A stretch of DNA of 64,000 nt from Trichobilharzia regenti (GCA_944472135.2 OX235265.1:46597459-46661458); one strand, 5' to 3'; positions 34,539-45,900 are shown, counted from the stretch's first letter. The notes: generated from the sequence alone by a model not told the origin. Translations and numbers: made by a program.

Positions 34539-35499
34539 AGCGTCAACCTGAGAAGGGTTGTAGGCGTACTGCTGTAAGTCCTACAATTCTTCAAAGGGTA
34601 GCGCATCAATGAGCAGTCTAATGTGCTCGGTGTGTGATTTTGTACATATGTTCATATTGTATATACTGAATTGATATCATCTGTCATCTAGCTGTTGGTA
34701 ATTCTGTTTGTGTCCGGACATTCCACAACTTACAATCGTCAACCTGTGAAGGTTTGTAGGCGTACTGGTGTAAGTCCTGCAATTCTTCAAGGGTATTCCA
34801 TCAAGACATGAAATGCGAGTTTGTGTGTACTGTTTGTATATACGTGTGGTGTGTCATATCAATTGGTGTTATTTGAATTCATTGTGTTTACTCGTTGTTT
34901 TCGTACCTTGTTGTTATTGCATAATTTTGTTAAAATTTTCGTCGTGATTACTTCTGAAGTTGTTTCGAGTCTTCTACATCCATGAATGAATTGATTGATG
35001 TTAAGGACAGCAGATGGGTCGTATACGCCGGGGAGGCTAGGCTATTGCTGAGAATGAAATGCACACGGAGATAATTGTTAGCTGCGGTCCGACACGCCGG
35101 GGAGAAAGAGTGTAAACGACTGAGGCTCGCATGCGTCACCGCTACTAGAACTGAGGCAGAATGAGTGACAAGCGATTTCAGTGGTAATTGGTAGTGAGTA
35201 GATAAGAGGATGTGCGTAGAGTATCGTGAGGTGGTGCTATGGTCACTTTGCATTCTGCAAGAGTCATTCTAGCAAGTGGCGATTGTGTTGCAAGATGTCA
35301 AGAGGAGGTCTCTGTCTGGAGGCGCAGGTCGTCATTGATGTGTGAGATTGTGCTGTGGGTATGCTTGTGGTGTGTTGGCTTTTCTGTTTGTTTTCCATTT
35401 CAGCTCTGTCCGTGTGACCCAGGTTCTCGCAATGGCATCCAAGTCAACGTGCATTGGTCGTGAAGGAAAAAAGGGTTGGATCCCTTTTTTGCCGGGGAG
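34539..35499 (+). other. BEL-A copy 2 3' untranslated region
   Basis: It holds two ~190-bp units (starting 34542 and 34738). A minus-strand frame of 101 codons at 34948-35253 is also open in BEL-A-NA copy 5. A sense frame at 35239-35463 has a hydrophobic Cys-rich stretch. GCCGGGGAG before 35500 is the likely polypurine primer. Confidence 0.65.
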
Positions 35500-35862
35500 T
35501 GTCAATGGAGTTGAAGATTGAACGATCAATTCTTGGTTGTTTGCTCAAAATCAACTTCCCCGATTTTCGCGGAGGCATCAATACGACAGTCATCGTCTCA
35601 TCGGTCGCTGTTCAGAAAGAAGAGTGAAACATCGTCAGAAGTAACAATGATTTATTATTGTAATATTAGTTTTCAGACCTTAGTTGCTTAGTTCGTTTAT
35701 TCCTTTTATATGTTGGTGTAACAATAAAGAAATAACAAGCAGCAGATCGGTGTTTTGGTTTTTGCGTCCGTTATTACTAAGCGTTTCTGAAACTCAAAGG
35801 AACAGCGTGGGCCCGAGCGTAGCGAGAGCTGGGTATTAACGGTTTATGAGACGAGACTGACA
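35500..35862 (+). repeat. BEL-A copy 2 3' LTR
   Basis: A 363-bp LTR, followed by the CAGGT duplication. Confidence 0.95.
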
Positions 35863-37923
35863 CAGGTCATCTGAATATTTGACGAAGTTGATTTCGTCTG
35901 AGAGAGGTAAGTCATGTAAGAAGAAGGAAAAGAGAGACGGCGAGAGAACAGCACCCTGAGGAACACCCGCTTCAGTAAGCAAAGGAGAGGAAGCTACACC
36001 ATTATATACCGTGTACTGCATCCTATTCGAGAAGTAAGAGTGCAGCCAGTTGATAGCCCAGGACTCAGTTTGTGTAAGGCTAAGCTTGTTTAACAAAAGG
36101 CCTCTAGGTACAGAGTCAAAAGCAGATGTGTAATCAAGGAAAGTACAACGGACATACTTTGCCCCTTTGTCTAAGGAGGATACAATGTTGTGATGAAACA
36201 TAGCAGCAGCGTCCAAAGTACTTCTACCCTGTTTGTAAGCAAACTGCTTTGGATCGTTTGAGAAGCTTAGGGAGGGAATGAGTTTTTGTAACAGTAATTT
36301 CTCCATCAGTTTCAAAAAAGGAGAGTTAATGGCAATTGGTCTAAACTTAACACTATCTTCAGAACCAGACTTGGGTACAGGGATGATTTTAATATCTTTC
36401 CACAGAGAAGGTACATTATTATTAGAAAAAGAAGTATTGAAAATTTTTGTTGGTGGGTTACTTAAAATATCAGCACATTTCTTTAAAACAATGGCAGGTA
36501 TACCATCAGGGCCTAGACTCTGGGAAGGTTTAAGAGATTTCAAGCATTTAAGAACATCAGAAGTATTGAAACGATAAAAGTCACTGGTCGTGTTATTAGT
36601 TAAATTGAAGGCAGAAAGGACATTTGGAGGGCGGATGAAAGATCTATTGAGAGTATTTACATCAATAGAAGAGGCAAAATTATTATTCTTACCACAACCT
36701 GTAATTTCTCTAAAAAGTTTCCATATGTTTTCTGATGTTTTACAAGATAGTATTGTTTGATTATAAATGTTGTTTAGTCTCTTGATTTCAGATTTAATTT
36801 GGGTGTTTATCTTCTTAAGACCAGATTTATTCTTTGTCTTGTACAGCTTCTCTTTTTCTCTACGAAGTTTTTTGAGATGAGGGGAAGCGAAACGATCCAT
36901 TCTTTTGAAAATTATCTGTTTTGGACAGCATATATCAAGACAGAATTTAAGATAGTCAGTCAAATTGGAAATAGTATCATCCAGTTTGTGTTCGTTGAAA
37001 AGTTCCCAGTTAGTGTCATTTAGCATGCATCTTAGTTTGAGCATATTTTCTTGTGAGTAACACCTTTGCTGTGTTTTCTTGGACAGATTTGAGAAGATAA
37101 TAAAGTGAGATCTGCTGTATATCTTAGGTAATATCCGAATAATACAATGATCTGAGTTCATGATAGGAGCACGTCGGCGTACTTTATATAATTCCTCATC
37201 ATTAATGAACACTAGGTCAAGGATTTTATCAAGTCGAGTAGGGAATTTAACAATATTGGCATGACCTAATGATACGAGGAAAGAACAATCACAGCAGTTA
37301 AAATCTCCTGTGACAAATGATAAAGAGTTTTCAAGATGTGTAACGGCGAATTCATTGAATTCATCAGCAAAATCAGATAGATCAGATGCAGAACAGCCAG
37401 GAGTAACATAAATGTTAGAGATGAAGACGTATTCAAATTTGGATCAGTGTTTCGGGCGGCATTTGACCGTTATACAATCAATAAAGTCATTAGAGTAAGA
37501 AAAACATACGTTATTTGAAGTTGACCATTGAGAATGAATGAAAGTTGCAACACCTCCACCGCTTTTCTTTCTGGAGCATAGTCGATCTTGTCTAAACAAT
37601 GTAAAACCATTCAGGGAAACCAGATTGTCATCATAGAGTTCATGGAGCCATGTTTCTTGTAATGCAGCAATCGCCGTATTGTGATAAGTATCAGATGATA
37701 AGAGAGACTGGAAATGCATAATTTTGTCGGGAAGTGAACGGCAGTTTGAAGTGACAATAACGGGAATGGTTGTACGATATAAAGGTGTCTGTTTAAGTGC
37801 ACGCTGCCAGCCAGCGTGATGTTTTCTCTTAGATTTATTAGATGCATTATTAGTTGCATGAAAGTCATATGGTTTAAAACGTTTAATGAATGAATTACTG
37901 TATTTTATGTGATTTGCGATCAT
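35863..37923 (-). CDS. CR1-Z copy 1 ORF2: endonuclease and RT N-terminal part
   Basis: The endonuclease is recognised by LQETWLHELYDDN, KKSGGGVA, TGDFNCCDCSF, LDKILDLVF and a terminal NSDHCIIRILP with intact SDH. The RT blocks SLGPDGIPA, VKFRPIAINSPF, QFAYKQGRSTLDA, FLDYTSAFDSVPR and GVPQGAVLSPSLF lead to FVKYSDDL, where BEL-A copy 2 cuts in. The motif is YSDD and not the usual YADD. One in-frame TGA near 37443 lies in the endonuclease after CRPKH. The rest is open. The upstream end (MIANHIKYSN) is close to the element's 5' edge at 38026. Confidence 0.85.
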
Positions 37924-38026
37924 ATTTTATTAAAATTAGGAATGAAAACATGACTTATTAGATGCAATATGTAGATGCAGAAAAAAAGGTAGCCCAGATG
38001 TCAAACAGGCCGCCTTCACTTGCTCA

Positions 38027-38350
38027 CTCTTGCTACGCTCGGGCTCACGCTGTTCCTTGCAGTTTTCAGAAACGCTTAGTAATAACGGACGAGAACCCAA
38101 AAGACCGATTGGCTACTCGAGGATTCTTTATTGTTACACCAACATATAAAAATAATGTTTTTACTAGGGTCTATGAACATATATTACAATAATAAATCAC
38201 AAGTTTACTTCTGATGGTTGTCTCCTGACTTCTTTCTGAACAGCGACCGATGAGACGATGACTGTCATATTGATGCCTCCGCGAAAATTGGGGAAGTCGG
38301 TTTGAGCAAACAACCATGAATTGATCGTTCAATCTTCAACTGCATTGACA
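38027..38350 (-). repeat. BEL-A-NA copy 3 5' LTR, proximal part
   Basis: This minus-strand LTR starts TGTCAATGCAG at 38350 directly after CR1-Y sequence ending GGTAGG. It is cut at 38027 by CR1-Z. Confidence 0.85.
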
Positions 38351-38538
38351 CCTACCTTTCCTCTCAGCCCCCTCACATTGCTATATAGGCAACTGACAGT
38401 GAGTCTAACAACCTCAGAGTGTTGTGGGGTAGTTGACGTGAAACCGTCTGCTGGTGGGGGACTTGGTGTTGGAACTAGTTGGCCTATTCCGATAGAACCG
38501 GCACGTTGTAGTTTTTTCATTGGATTTAGGCAGGACAC
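38351..38538 (-). pseudogene. CR1-Y ORF2 N terminus
   Basis: The minus frame ends LYSNVRGLRGKVG at the LTR, which is the usual first strand of a CR1 endonuclease. The next expected residues (ELRNLQAHLQL, then LTETW) are exactly those at 11323 onward. It is truncated by the LTR, so no enzyme is made here. Confidence 0.75.
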
Positions 38539-38692
38539 TTGGGTGACACAGACTGTTATTCTCAGAACTGCATCGCTCTAGTGTCACGGAAGCTTGGGGA
38601 CGTGTTAAAGCCTCAGTTTGCTGCCTCCTTTTTATTTCGGGTCTGCTTTCACAGCATCGGATGTGTCCTCCAATTTTTCCCTTGGTCTCATA

Positions 38693-40103
38693 CTACCGTT
38701 GAAGTGCTATGGATAACTGCTCCGGGGAGTTGAATGTGACACATAGCAGCTTTGGAGAGTTAATCAGTGTTAGATGAGCGGGACGAGGTAGTCGGAAAAT
38801 GGAGATGGCTCCAGAAGCGCCAGGGGCCATCTGAGATGACAGCCATCTCCATTTCTGTACGTCGTGCATGTGTTTTTCACAAGCAGTGCCGGTTTTCAGC
38901 TCCGGAACACCGTGTACCACCATAGAGGTGGAAGGCATCAGTTCCGGTGACTCCCTCCCCATATGTCTGATAGCCCATGGTCTATCTTGTCTCGCCCTTA
39001 TGTTAGAACTTCTGTCCATGGCTAGTACCTGAGCCATTAACAGTACTTTTTCGGACTCTTCGGCGGAGTCCAGTGTAACCCGTAATGGGGGTGGCTTACC
39101 CTGAGGCGTGTGGACACCCCTGTACAGTCTGCACAATTTTGCTGAACTAATGTTCAGACCTAGTTTGTTGCACAGGTTGGACCACTGCTCCTGATCAAAC
39201 AGGGCCCGTTGTTCGAGCAAGCTATCCTTGCTCACAGGTACGTTAAAGAGGATGAGAGAGTTAGACCGACTACCCTCAGACTTAGGTTTGGCCTTCGGCT
39301 TCTTGCAGTCCTTTGCATCATTAGCAACACTAGGCTTCATCGGTACCTGGTCTGCCTTGCTTGCTAGTGGATCCAAGTGGTACCTTTGTAATTTTGCCTT
39401 CCGCTGATGTGGATGCAACCTTGCTAATCTTCACCTTGTGAAAATTGGCATTTCCAGTCAGTAGGGCTGGTTTGTCCTTCTTTAAGTCTTTGACCAGTTT
39501 TGGCAGTGTGATTTCAGCAGGGGGAGCTGCATGAGACTGTGTTGGGACACAAGAGCGTGTTGTTTCTGCTATCCCAGACACGCTTTGTGGGACTATGCCA
39601 GGGCGATTAAGTGGAAACACGTACCAAAACCATGGGCATGGGTTATTTCCCATAAACTCATAGTATGCTTTCGGTACTTCTTTGTCACAACAGCAGTGCA
39701 CCCATCGTTTGCAAAAATTGCATTCAAACGCTGAATCAGTTTTAGAAACTGTGATGCTGCACGCCTAACATTCATCTCCTTTCCTTGATGACGCCTTCGA
39801 GGTCTTATGACGTCTTGAACGTTTCCTTTTAGGCTTGATGTGTTTCACACACTGGCCTACAGCTGATGCAGGTGTAGAATCCTGTCCTTCTGGTATTGCC
39901 TGTGCCGTTTCAGTACTAGACTGTGGCAATGCAGGCGCAGTATCAGGACAGACGAAAGCTACACGAGACTTCAGGATCGGTATGCGGGAAGGGGTTGAAA
40001 TCCCTGGGTGTTTTCCTTCCCTGGATGAAGCCCTTGTGACTACAGAGTACGGTATTTTAGTGGCTTTTTTAAGGCTACTTTCGACAACCATATTAACAAT
40101 CAC
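38693..40103 (-). pseudogene. CR1-Y ORF1
   Basis: The best segment is 38693-39418. It has SLILFNVPVSKDS, a Cys-containing helix (WSNLCNKLGL), the block PPPLRVTLDSAEE, then RPWAIRHMGRESPE and a second VVHGVPEL, the paired RRM-like arrangement found in ORF1 of flatworm CR1 elements. Upstream pieces at 39330-39701 and 39765-40103 are in shifted frames and include a Lys/Arg-rich cluster (KPKRKRSRRHKTSK) likely to bind RNA. Frameshifts at about 39400 and 39720 break it. No zinc knuckle is obvious. Confidence 0.65.
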
Positions 40104-40400
40104 TATAAATTATGCTATATACGACTAAGAGAGTAACAGTTTCTATCCAAAAGAACAAGAATAAGACTGAAAAGGTTTTCGACTTTACATAGTACTTTCT
40201 GGATGATCGGCTTCACAGCAATCACGTGGTAGACCAACAAGTCTTGTTTCTCTGAACGAGTGAGGAGGATGCTGCTACAAAAGTAGCACCTGAAGCTTTG
40301 GCAGTAGTTCGAGACAGCTGGACTTACCACACAGAGATTTATTATGTAAGTAATGGTTGAATTAAATTCACTGGCTAGGAAGATCAGGTTTCCCAAACGG

Positions 40401-40472
40401 ATAATTCACAGAATTGGTATTTTCCGGTTGGAGAGGAAAAAGGACGTCGTATTCAAGGAGTGAGCGCAAGGA
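40401..40472. other. Junction between CR1-Y flank and CR1-X fragment
   Basis: No feature is seen; CR1-X homology begins at about 40473. Confidence 0.4.
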
Positions 40473-41399
40473 GTTAACAGCATTTGCAAGTGCTTCACCT
40501 CAGGTAAACCATTCCTGTATGCTGACGACCTCAAAGTCGTCTACTCCTGCTACACTCATGAATTAAGCGATATGGTTACTAAAATACATCTTGAACTAAG
40601 TAGCCTTGCAACGTGGTGTGCTGAATCCTGTCTAAACTTTAACATTGACAAATGCGGCTGGATTTGTATCGGCAACAGTAACCTTGATCTAACTCTTGAA
40701 ATAAATGAGCGAAAACTAGCCAAGCTCAATTCAGTCGTAGATCTCGGTATTAGATACTCTAGTAACTTAACGTTCTCTGAACAGACTGATTATGCCAGAC
40801 GTAAAACGCGAAGGCTGATAGGATGCATAACACGCAATTTCTTTTGTTGTGAAACTAGGGTTTTATTATACAAAGTATGTGTCCGACCTATCTCAGAATA
40901 CTGCTCGTTTATTCTTAGCGGACTCAGACAAAATGACGGGCTCAAATTAGAGGGAGTGCAACGGCAGTTTACCTCAAGAACTCTTGGTTTAGAAAGTCGT
41001 CTGGAATACCATGAGTGATGCGACAGACTAAGATTAGAACCCCTCTGGAAAAGACGTCTTAAGCTAAACCTTATCTTTTACTACAAGCTAACTAATCTTA
41101 TCTTGCATTCCTCCGAGCCAATAACTAAACGTACCGCTGTCATCAGTTACAATCTTAGAAATCACAACAACCTAGCTGCTACAGAGTACTGTCAGACTTA
41201 CGTGCGGTACAACTTCTTCTTAAATAAGTTTTCAGTCATTTGGAATAGACTACCAGCTAATGTGCGCGATGCAAACACACTTCCAGTGTTCATCTCCTCA
41301 GTCACCAGACTGCTCAAAGATGACAATGCACTTTTGCGCCTGACTCTTACACCTTCTTTTTCACCATACATAGATATTTTAAGTTCTTTAAACGTGTAG
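40473..41399 (+). pseudogene. CR1-X copy 2 RT C-terminal part
   Basis: The frame carries FLYADDLKV, a Cys-rich segment (WCAESCLNFNIDKCGWIC) and the C-terminal region. It has the same in-frame TGA (41016-41018) as copy 1, followed by open sequence to a stop at 41399. Copy 1 and copy 2 differ at only a handful of residues, such as a Gly/Glu change in EINGRKL. Being 5' truncated, it makes no active RT. Confidence 0.88.
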
Positions 41400-41815
41400 T
41401 TACAACAAACTACAATTATAAATTTTAATATTATTGGAACTAGTTGATAAACATTTCTACACAGGACAGTTATATTAGTTCACACATAATATAAAAGTTA
41501 GCATAACGGGACTAGTTAGTTAGTGAACAAAAATAAGCATAGTTACAAAACAGAATATATAAGTATATATTTATTAATCACTCCTTAAGGACTCCTCTTG
41601 CTTTCTTTTGCGTTGCTGTTGTTTGTCTTCTTTTTTCTCTCACCATTTCAGCTTCCATTTGACTTTTTGAATGAGAATGAATAATGTGGATATTTGACCA
41701 TTTACAATGACAAATGATCTGCAAACATTATTGGTCCCATATCTTACAATTCATTCGTTAATTACGTATTACCTTCCACCACTATGCGACCTGGATTAAC
41801 TTTGTGTAATGTACT
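40473..41815 (+). mobile_element. CR1-X copy 2, 3' fragment
   Basis: It starts inside RT (just before FLYADDLKV) and runs through the C-terminal region and 3' UTR. It is nearly identical to 14.7-16.0 kb on minus. It is truncated on the right by the solo BEL-A LTR. Confidence 0.9.
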
Positions 41816-42174
41816 TGTCAGCCACGTCTCATAAACCTTTAATGCCCAGTTCTTGCTACGCTCGGGCCCATGCTGTTCCTTGCAGTTTTCAGAAACGCTT
41901 AGTAATGACGGATGAAAAACCAAAAGACCGATTGGCTACTCGAGGATTCTTTATTGTTACACCAACATATAAAAATAATGTTTTTACTAGGGTCTGTGAA
42001 CAAATATTACAATAATAAATCACAAGATTACTTCTGATGGTTGTCTCCTGACTTCTTTCTGAACAGCGACCGATGAGACGATGACTGTCGTATTGATGCC
42101 TCTGCGAAAATTGGGGAAGTTGATTTTGAGCAAACAACCATGAATTGATCGTTCAATCTTCAACTACATTGACA
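41816..42174 (-). repeat. BEL-A solo LTR
   Basis: A 359-bp minus-strand LTR. Flanks GTACT and GGTGG do not match, and different elements lie on each side (CR1-X and an ORF1-like fragment), so it probably marks a recombination point. Confidence 0.88.
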
Positions 42175-42179
42175 GGTGG

Positions 42180-43144
42180 TATGGTTTTATTAATTATTTG
42201 ATTACAGTCTGGTGGCCTTTCAGCTGAGGTTATAATTCTGTGTGGTTTGAGATGGGTGGTGAGGTGGGTTTTACGGTTTCTCTGAAAGGGTTGGGTATAA
42301 TGACTGCTTGCAATGTCCTATTATTTAATTCACAATTAGGCTTAGTGAGATAGTTATATGCTAGCCTTTCTATGTCTGTCTTGTCTACCGCAACACTTAT
42401 TAGTTTGTAGTTTCTGGCCTGCGATAGGATGTGTTGGGAGTGGATGAATTTTCTGGTGTTTGCCAGACGAATAGGACAACACTTTTCATGTCGACTCTTC
42501 TTCATTCTATAGCTCTTAGTCTTGGAGTTGGGCATTGTAGCCTCACTCAGTAAAATGCGCTGTACCCATTTTAGTGCCTCATTGTCCTGAATGTTTTATA
42601 GAGTAGCACTCACTTTTGCATCGAGTCGTTTTGTTACTTTTGTAGTAACAAAGTTAATGAGGTTATCTACCTTAGTTACCGATTCTGTGTCGAGTTTTTT
42701 AGGGTTTACAGTTTTCATGAGGATAGTTAGAGGTGTCAATCCACAGACCTGCGATCTGATATCACTGATCTGATCTGATAATTTGGATATCTTGGTAATG
42801 GTTCCAGAATTTCCAACGTTTACTGACTTATTGTATATCATTTCCCTTAACTCAGCGTTAAGTTCTCCAGCAGACAACTTTAGAAGTTCTATTTCCGAAG
42901 ACAGTACTGAAACAGAGCTTGATGGCTGGAGTTTTGTGATAAGCATGTAAGCTGTGGGGTAGGGTTCTGTGTGAGCAGAGAGTACTGAGTTTTTAGGAGT
43001 AGTGCTAATGCTAGCTGTCAATACATTTTTATCCTGAGTTCCAGATCGACGCTCACGGCATACAAGTGAGTTATGTGGCTCACTATAACCGCTTGTAAGG
43101 GGTGTATTGCTTGATGTAGCAATCATAGACGTAAAATTAGTCAC
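42180..43144 (-). pseudogene. Non-LTR ORF1-like fragment
   Basis: Two minus frames (42596-43144 and 42230-42535) form one ORF1-like protein with one break near 42595. The first has a helical region (SSEIELLKLSAGELNAELREM) and a segment DTESVTKVDNLINFVTTKV that parallels NKAENLIDCLATEV in CR1-X ORF1. The second is basic (SYRMKKSRHEKCC) with a tail like nucleic-acid-binding ORF1 proteins. It is not close enough to CR1-X to be the same family. It ends at the solo LTR. Confidence 0.5.
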
Positions 43145-44394
43145 CAGATTTACATAGAATTGGGTTCGCTGCTTTTACACAGAACAAAAGTAAAGGACAA
43201 CAACCATAAAATCAAGGACGTAATATATCAAATATGAGCTTGGTCAGACGGACCGAATTTCCTTACTGTTACATTAGGTGTCTATTGCAATCGACCATGT
43301 CATCGCTGCTATGTGCATGTTTGAATGATCATTTCAACAAAGAGACGAACTCAAAGCAGGAAGCTGACATTTGACCGTAAATTGAGCCCAATACATCCAG
43401 CTCACCATGCAAACATCTTCTTTATTCCAAAGTAGGCTTCATTCTAAAGTGTCATTTAAGTTTTATTGACTGTAATATACCTCTAAATTTAATGTATGTA
43501 AAGTAACTTCGGATAATGTCGAAAATGCCAAGACAATTTCGATTGTTTGAACTGGCAAATATATATTTTCACCATCCAGCGACATTATTTTCCGTTTGTT
43601 TTCTTGATATGCCATGATGCACAACTATTTTCACTAGTGAAAACCACTATTACTTCCCATTTTCGCTCAAAATTCGCTCGGAAAATCACCCTCCAGAACA
43701 CCGAAGAATGCCGATGGTTACGTAGGAAGCACTATATGAAAACACAAATGCAAAAGTACCTTTTGTACTGAGACCATAGTGGAATCAAACTGAGTTGGTC
43801 ATAAAAATATGAAGAATATTTCGGGATCAGGAGTATTAGGCGATAATGGGTGCCTAACCACCTACGTCACGCTCACGAATAACCGAATGTACCCCTACGG
43901 CGTGGAAAATGACGTGGTTGTTTGCGGTGTATCATCGGCTCCCAATGTTGTGTGATGTTCGCTGTGGGTCAGTCACTTCAGGAAATTATTCACCTCTAAT
44001 CTCACATACCACTTTCGTGAGTAGTTCTAAGTAATGTTCTAGTTGAATTAGGCATGGCGGTCAATCATGAGTGTTCTCTTGGTATAGCACTTGTGTTCTG
44101 TGGCCGTCGCACAAATTTGTCAAAAATAAGTGTACTGGAGGAATTTAATTTTCATCCTAACATCCATTGATAATTTCGAGCACAATCTAGGAATACTCAT
44201 GAGACCAGTTTAAAGACCGGACTCGTGGTTACATCCCACAACAGTGGCACTCTTTGATGCCAATATGAAAGCGTATGCCAACTTTCCATATGGAACGCCG
44301 AATTGCTTATCTGGACAGTCAGAGGCGGATACTTTCAAAAGAGCACTGACAGTGAAGCACAGGAGACATATACGCGATAAGAAGTATTAATAAT
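43145..44394. other. Unassigned stretch
   Basis: No gene or clear repeat is supported. A plus-strand frame near 44240-44385 ends with FKRALTVKHRRHIRDKKY, faintly like a non-LTR RT C terminus. This is too weak to call. Confidence 0.3.
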
Positions 44395-44700
44395 AATTTG
44401 TATTTCGTATAGACAAGTAAGTTTATAAGAAATGCATGCCACTTTTACAGGCACGATCAGGTATGTTACAAATTACACTCGCTAAGTATCATAAACTGAT
44501 ACTTTTCAAAGGCTTAAGTTGTTCGGTTATTGTACAAGCAATCGAAACCGGTTGCTATGAGTGTTGAATTGTGACATCTTCACTGAAGTCCCCATCAAGG
44601 TTGAGTGCGAACCCAAACTTCCTTCGATTTCACGCTGACAGTTACTGTCAGCCTGTGAACGGCGTATATTTGGATAAGTACTATGCCGCCATGTGATTAA
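44395..44700 (-). repeat. W-type retroposon 3' fragment, copy 1
   Basis: On minus it ends GCCTGTAAAAGTGGCATGC, AT-rich sequence, then TTATTATTAA. It aligns along most of its length with 44946-45260. Confidence 0.55.
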
Positions 44701-44758
44701 AAGCTATTTCAGGAAATGAAGAACGTCCAAGAAAACTGTAAAATGGTATAAAATACAA

Positions 44759-44945
44759 TTATGCAAAATATATATCATTGAAAGTACATTTAAAAGAAGT
44801 AGAGGAAGACTCCTTGGAATGATGGTATACATTTGCATCAGAAGACGTTGTTGTTCGATATTTAGAGGGTTGTCTAACTGCAAGATTACCACCACTGCTC
44901 TCTTTTATTATAAGCCCCAGTTTAGCATTAATATCTGTTGATATA
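44759..44945 (-). pseudogene. BEL-A-NA copy 4, fragment c
   Basis: The frame INAKLGLIIKESSGGNLAVRQ corresponds to SAKPELIVKDSSGSGLAGRQ of copy 5. It continues fragment b (45901-46131) after removal of the W insertion. Confidence 0.7.
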
Positions 44946-45900
44946 ATAATAATTTTATTTTCATATAGACATAAATTTACATGAAAATGCATGCCATTTT
45001 TACAGGCACGATCAAGTATGTTATAATGTCAAATCTTAAATTGTCTACAAGTTAATAATGTTTCAACAGTTTAATATTGGATATATATATACATATAATT
45101 ACACTGATTGTCTGAACCAGGCCGTATAGTTATTGAATTGTACAGTTGTCCTCCAGGTTGAGCGGGAAAATCGACTTCGTTTCGTTTTCATCCCGTGGTT
45201 GTAGGCATACGATAACCAACCAATATTGAGGTAAGTACAACGTTTACAAGGGATTGGAAGCTGTTTTAGAAAAGTTAAAGTGCTAAGGTGAAACATTAAA
45301 GTGTAATAGATTAAGTGAGTGAAATATATCATTAATAAACACATTTATATAGAAAACAGAATGGGGAAGTAATTAATCCTTAGGCCGACAACGTTCATTT
45401 GCAATGTATAATGAAACCAATATATTTTGTACTATCATGATGTCCACTTTTGGCTTTAATACAATTATTTTCAAGCCAGTTGTTTTTGTTTCATGCCGTT
45501 TTGTCTATTTGGTGCACAACCGTACCCTCCAGAAAATAGGAATAGAATAAGTCGAATCGAATTCATAAAGAGCTATAAAATGTTAGGTTTAATGGAATAT
45601 AATGAGGATCAAGTAAAGAGGTTATTAGAAAATGAATCTGATAAGACATTGTGAAGTGGTATTTAAAGATCTGACGATGGATAGCAAGTTAATTTATAAG
45701 ATGCCCCATAAATCTGTGCAGATCTCGCGTGGTCGCATCTCAACAATAGGCTGAGCGAATGAAATATATTTAAAGGTTGAAGCATGATCTGTCAAGGCGT
45801 TCATTATTATCTTTTTCAAGATAAAGATCTAAGCCCTCATAAAAATCATGAAAATCTCGAGCCTTCAAATTGCATATTGCTGTTCCTGCAGAATGGGGTG
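44946..45900 (-). mobile_element. W-type retroposon, copy 2, inside BEL-A-NA
   Basis: It interrupts the BEL-A-NA frame at HLS. Its minus-strand 3' end shows GCCTGTAAAAATGGCATGC and a TTATTATTAT tail. About 4 bases (ATCA) may be duplicated. No coding capacity is recognised, so it is a 5'-truncated non-LTR copy or a non-coding retroposon. Confidence 0.55.

Larger units (their letters stand above)
29132..35862 (+). mobile_element. BEL-A copy 2, nearly intact BEL/Pao element
   Basis: LTRs at 29132-29494 and 35500-35862 are both 363 bp and differ at about six positions by eye. The target-site duplication CAGGT flanks it (29127-29131 and 35863-35867). The interior has gag, protease, RT, RNase H and integrase, with two small frame defects. 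It sits inside the CR1-Z RT. Confidence 0.95.
27603..38026 (-). mobile_element. CR1-Z copy 1, hosting BEL-A copy 2
   Basis: It inserted in a BEL-A-NA LTR with CTCTT at both edges (27598-27602 and 38027-38031). The 3' end on minus carries GGAATAAAGC and a (TTGTTA)n-like tail. ORF2 is intact in outline, but its RT is split by BEL-A copy 2. There is no ORF1, so the copy is 5' truncated just above ORF2 or the family lacks one. Confidence 0.85.
38351..40400 (-). mobile_element. CR1-Y 5' part (ORF1 and start of ORF2)
   Basis: It holds ORF1 and the first ~60 codons of ORF2, cut by a BEL-A LTR at GGTAGG. The continuation of the ORF2 endonuclease is at 11318 in the opposite orientation, after a BEL-A 3' LTR. 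The upstream limit near 40.4 kb is approximate. Confidence 0.75.

Noticed and set aside
43547..43771. 74-codon plus frame
   Set aside because: Composition and lack of motifs suggest chance in unassigned DNA.
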